Part shown: one piece after another, positions 63,259-64,000 of the stretch
How the letters are laid out: each line of letters begins with the position of its first letter
How positions within the stretch are numbered: position 1 is the stretch's first letter
The notes under the pieces: model-generated
Seen by the model: only the letters and a program-made list of their open reading frames with translations
Databases searched by the model: none
What the model was told of the DNA's origin: nothing
NCBI RefSeq assembly: GCF_013283195.1
Contig: NZ_JABEKT010000001.1
Coordinates: 1,550,099-1,614,098 of the forward strand
Origin: Ensifer adhaerens
Lineage (GTDB): Bacteria > Pseudomonadota > Alphaproteobacteria > Rhizobiales > Rhizobiaceae
Direction of reading: 5' to 3'
Length of the DNA stretch: 64,000 nucleotides
Position numbers and translations under genes: made by a program

Positions 63259-63895
63259 TATCAGTATCGGTTTTTCGCTTCGACGCATCCCGGACGTCTC
63301 GTATGGATCCGCTCGATCATCAGCTGGCGTGATTTCCTGGTGCCCGATGCGTTCGTCTTCGCGAATCTTTTCTTTCGGTGAGCCCGTCTCTTCCGATCGA
63401 GAATCGGACGTTGCGAACGGTTGCCAGCGAATCTCGCGTTTGATTCTTGGGAATTCGGTCGCGGCGGGAGCCTTCGGCAAGCTCGATTCAGAAAAATGGG
63501 ACGACGCAGCACAGGGGTTATTCCCGCCAAATTGCAGCCCGGATCGGCCTTTCCCCTCAATTTCGGCCGCATTCTGCCTCTTTCTGAAACAGGCCGCCTT
63601 CCTTTCGCACAGGCTAAACCCCAGGGAATAAAGGGCTTTCTTAATCCTTTGTTAATTTCCTCGGGCCGCCTGCGGCGATTTTGTGTCGTTTCAGCAACAG
63701 GGTTCTGCGAAGGGCGATGCAAAGCACGCGATCTCGCCAGTTGGACGTTGCGCCGATGACCGCGTCTTGTATTTTCAACTCCGGAAGCAAGGGCGGTTGA
63801 TCGTCCGACTTCTTGAACGTTGGGGATGGGGCAGGGAACGCTGTCCTTCAGCAAAATACCCAGACCCGTTTGAAACTTTTGACTGGAGGTCAGAA
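63259..63895. other. Long leader region of the porin gene
   Basis: 637 bases without a credible gene. The left part is IS630 flank. The AT-rich segment at 63630-63660 contains a CtrA-like box. A long untranslated leader is plausible for an abundant porin, but no hairpin or small RNA could be defined. Confidence 0.45.
63641..63655. promoter_or_regulatory. CtrA-like box upstream of porin
   Basis: TTAATCCTTTGTTAA is a perfect TTAA-N7-TTAA. It lies about 240 bases before the porin start within an AT-rich patch, so chance occurrence is possible. Confidence 0.4.
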
Positions 63896-64000
63896 ATGAA
63901 CATCAAGAGCCTTCTTCTCGGCTCCGCTGCAGCTCTCGCAGCAGTATCCGGCGCACAGGCAGCCGACGCAATCGTCGCAGCCGAGCCGGAGCCCATGGAA
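63896..64000 (+). CDS. Outer-membrane porin, RopA-like (3' end outside window)
   Basis: Thirty-five codons are present. Residues 1-22 are a signal peptide ([19 protein letters not shown], cut after AQA) and the mature protein begins [13 protein letters not shown]. This is the characteristic N terminus of the alphaproteobacterial Porin_2/RopA family, trimeric 16-strand general diffusion channels. GGAGG lies seven bases before ATG 63896. The long AT-rich leader suggests a strongly regulated transcript. Confidence 0.88.
   Translation, partial: MNIKSLLLGSAAALAAVSGAQAADAIVAAEPEPME

Noticed and set aside
63261..63854. 197-codon minus frame in the porin leader
   Set aside because: Arg/Pro-rich translation without family pattern, and no supported start codon.

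Overview
The window reads as chromosome of a Rhizobiales alphaproteobacterium, most likely Sinorhizobium/Ensifer. The reasons are the high GC content, the order response regulator - sensor kinase - glnE - PleC-type kinase - pepN, the pairing of ETF-QO with a LiuR-like operator, rhizobial IS630 and IS6 debris, a DUF1515 phage gene, and a RopA-type porin beginning at the right edge. The genus call is inference from recalled gene families and gene order; no database was searched.

Layout. 1-9.8 kb: a two-component pair (the regulator is cut by the left edge), glnE, a PleC/DivJ-family kinase and aminopeptidase N. 10-24 kb: two DMT exporters, an MFS permease, two small look-alike ORFs, an unusual family-4-like uracil-DNA glycosylase, an Hsp70-like protein, ETF-QO, an alpha/beta hydrolase divergent from a CGNR zinc-finger regulator, a betaine/choline-type binding protein plus permease without an ATPase, an Lrp/AsnC regulator divergent from a transporter, and a diacylglycerol-kinase-like enzyme. 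24-33.2 kb: AMP nucleosidase (probably leaderless), YnfA, two small secreted or membrane ORFs, a DUF2147 protein, a one-repeat Sel1 protein, a HisC-like aminotransferase, two PilZ proteins, and a large exported caspase-Sel1-peptidoglycan-binding protein.

33.2-39 kb is a decayed mobile region next to tRNA-Ser(GCT). It holds a beta-helix (tail-spike-like) fragment, two lower-GC FkbM methyltransferases (one 5'-truncated), an endolysin gene broken by four stops and a frameshift, a spanin-like ORF, a DUF1515 gene, a GDSH-motif fragment and an IS630 fragment.

39-62.4 kb is an accessory block rich in transport genes: a glycine-zipper lipoprotein, AbgT transporter plus M20 peptidase, an SLC13/TrkA-C permease, a repeat-rich membrane protein, a seven-gene Mrp/Mbh-like cation/proton antiporter operon ending in a double-D fusion subunit, an alpha/beta-hydrolase lipoprotein, an RND efflux pair, a DUF1269 protein, an AI-2E family permease and an AraC regulator. 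A 19-bp motif (consensus GGGATTCTATGCYGATCAC) recurs upstream of several of these transcription units and may mark a shared regulon or a small repeat family. 62.4-63.3 kb is an IS graveyard (IS6 tail plus internally deleted IS630), followed by a long porin leader with a CtrA-like site and the first 35 codons of a porin.
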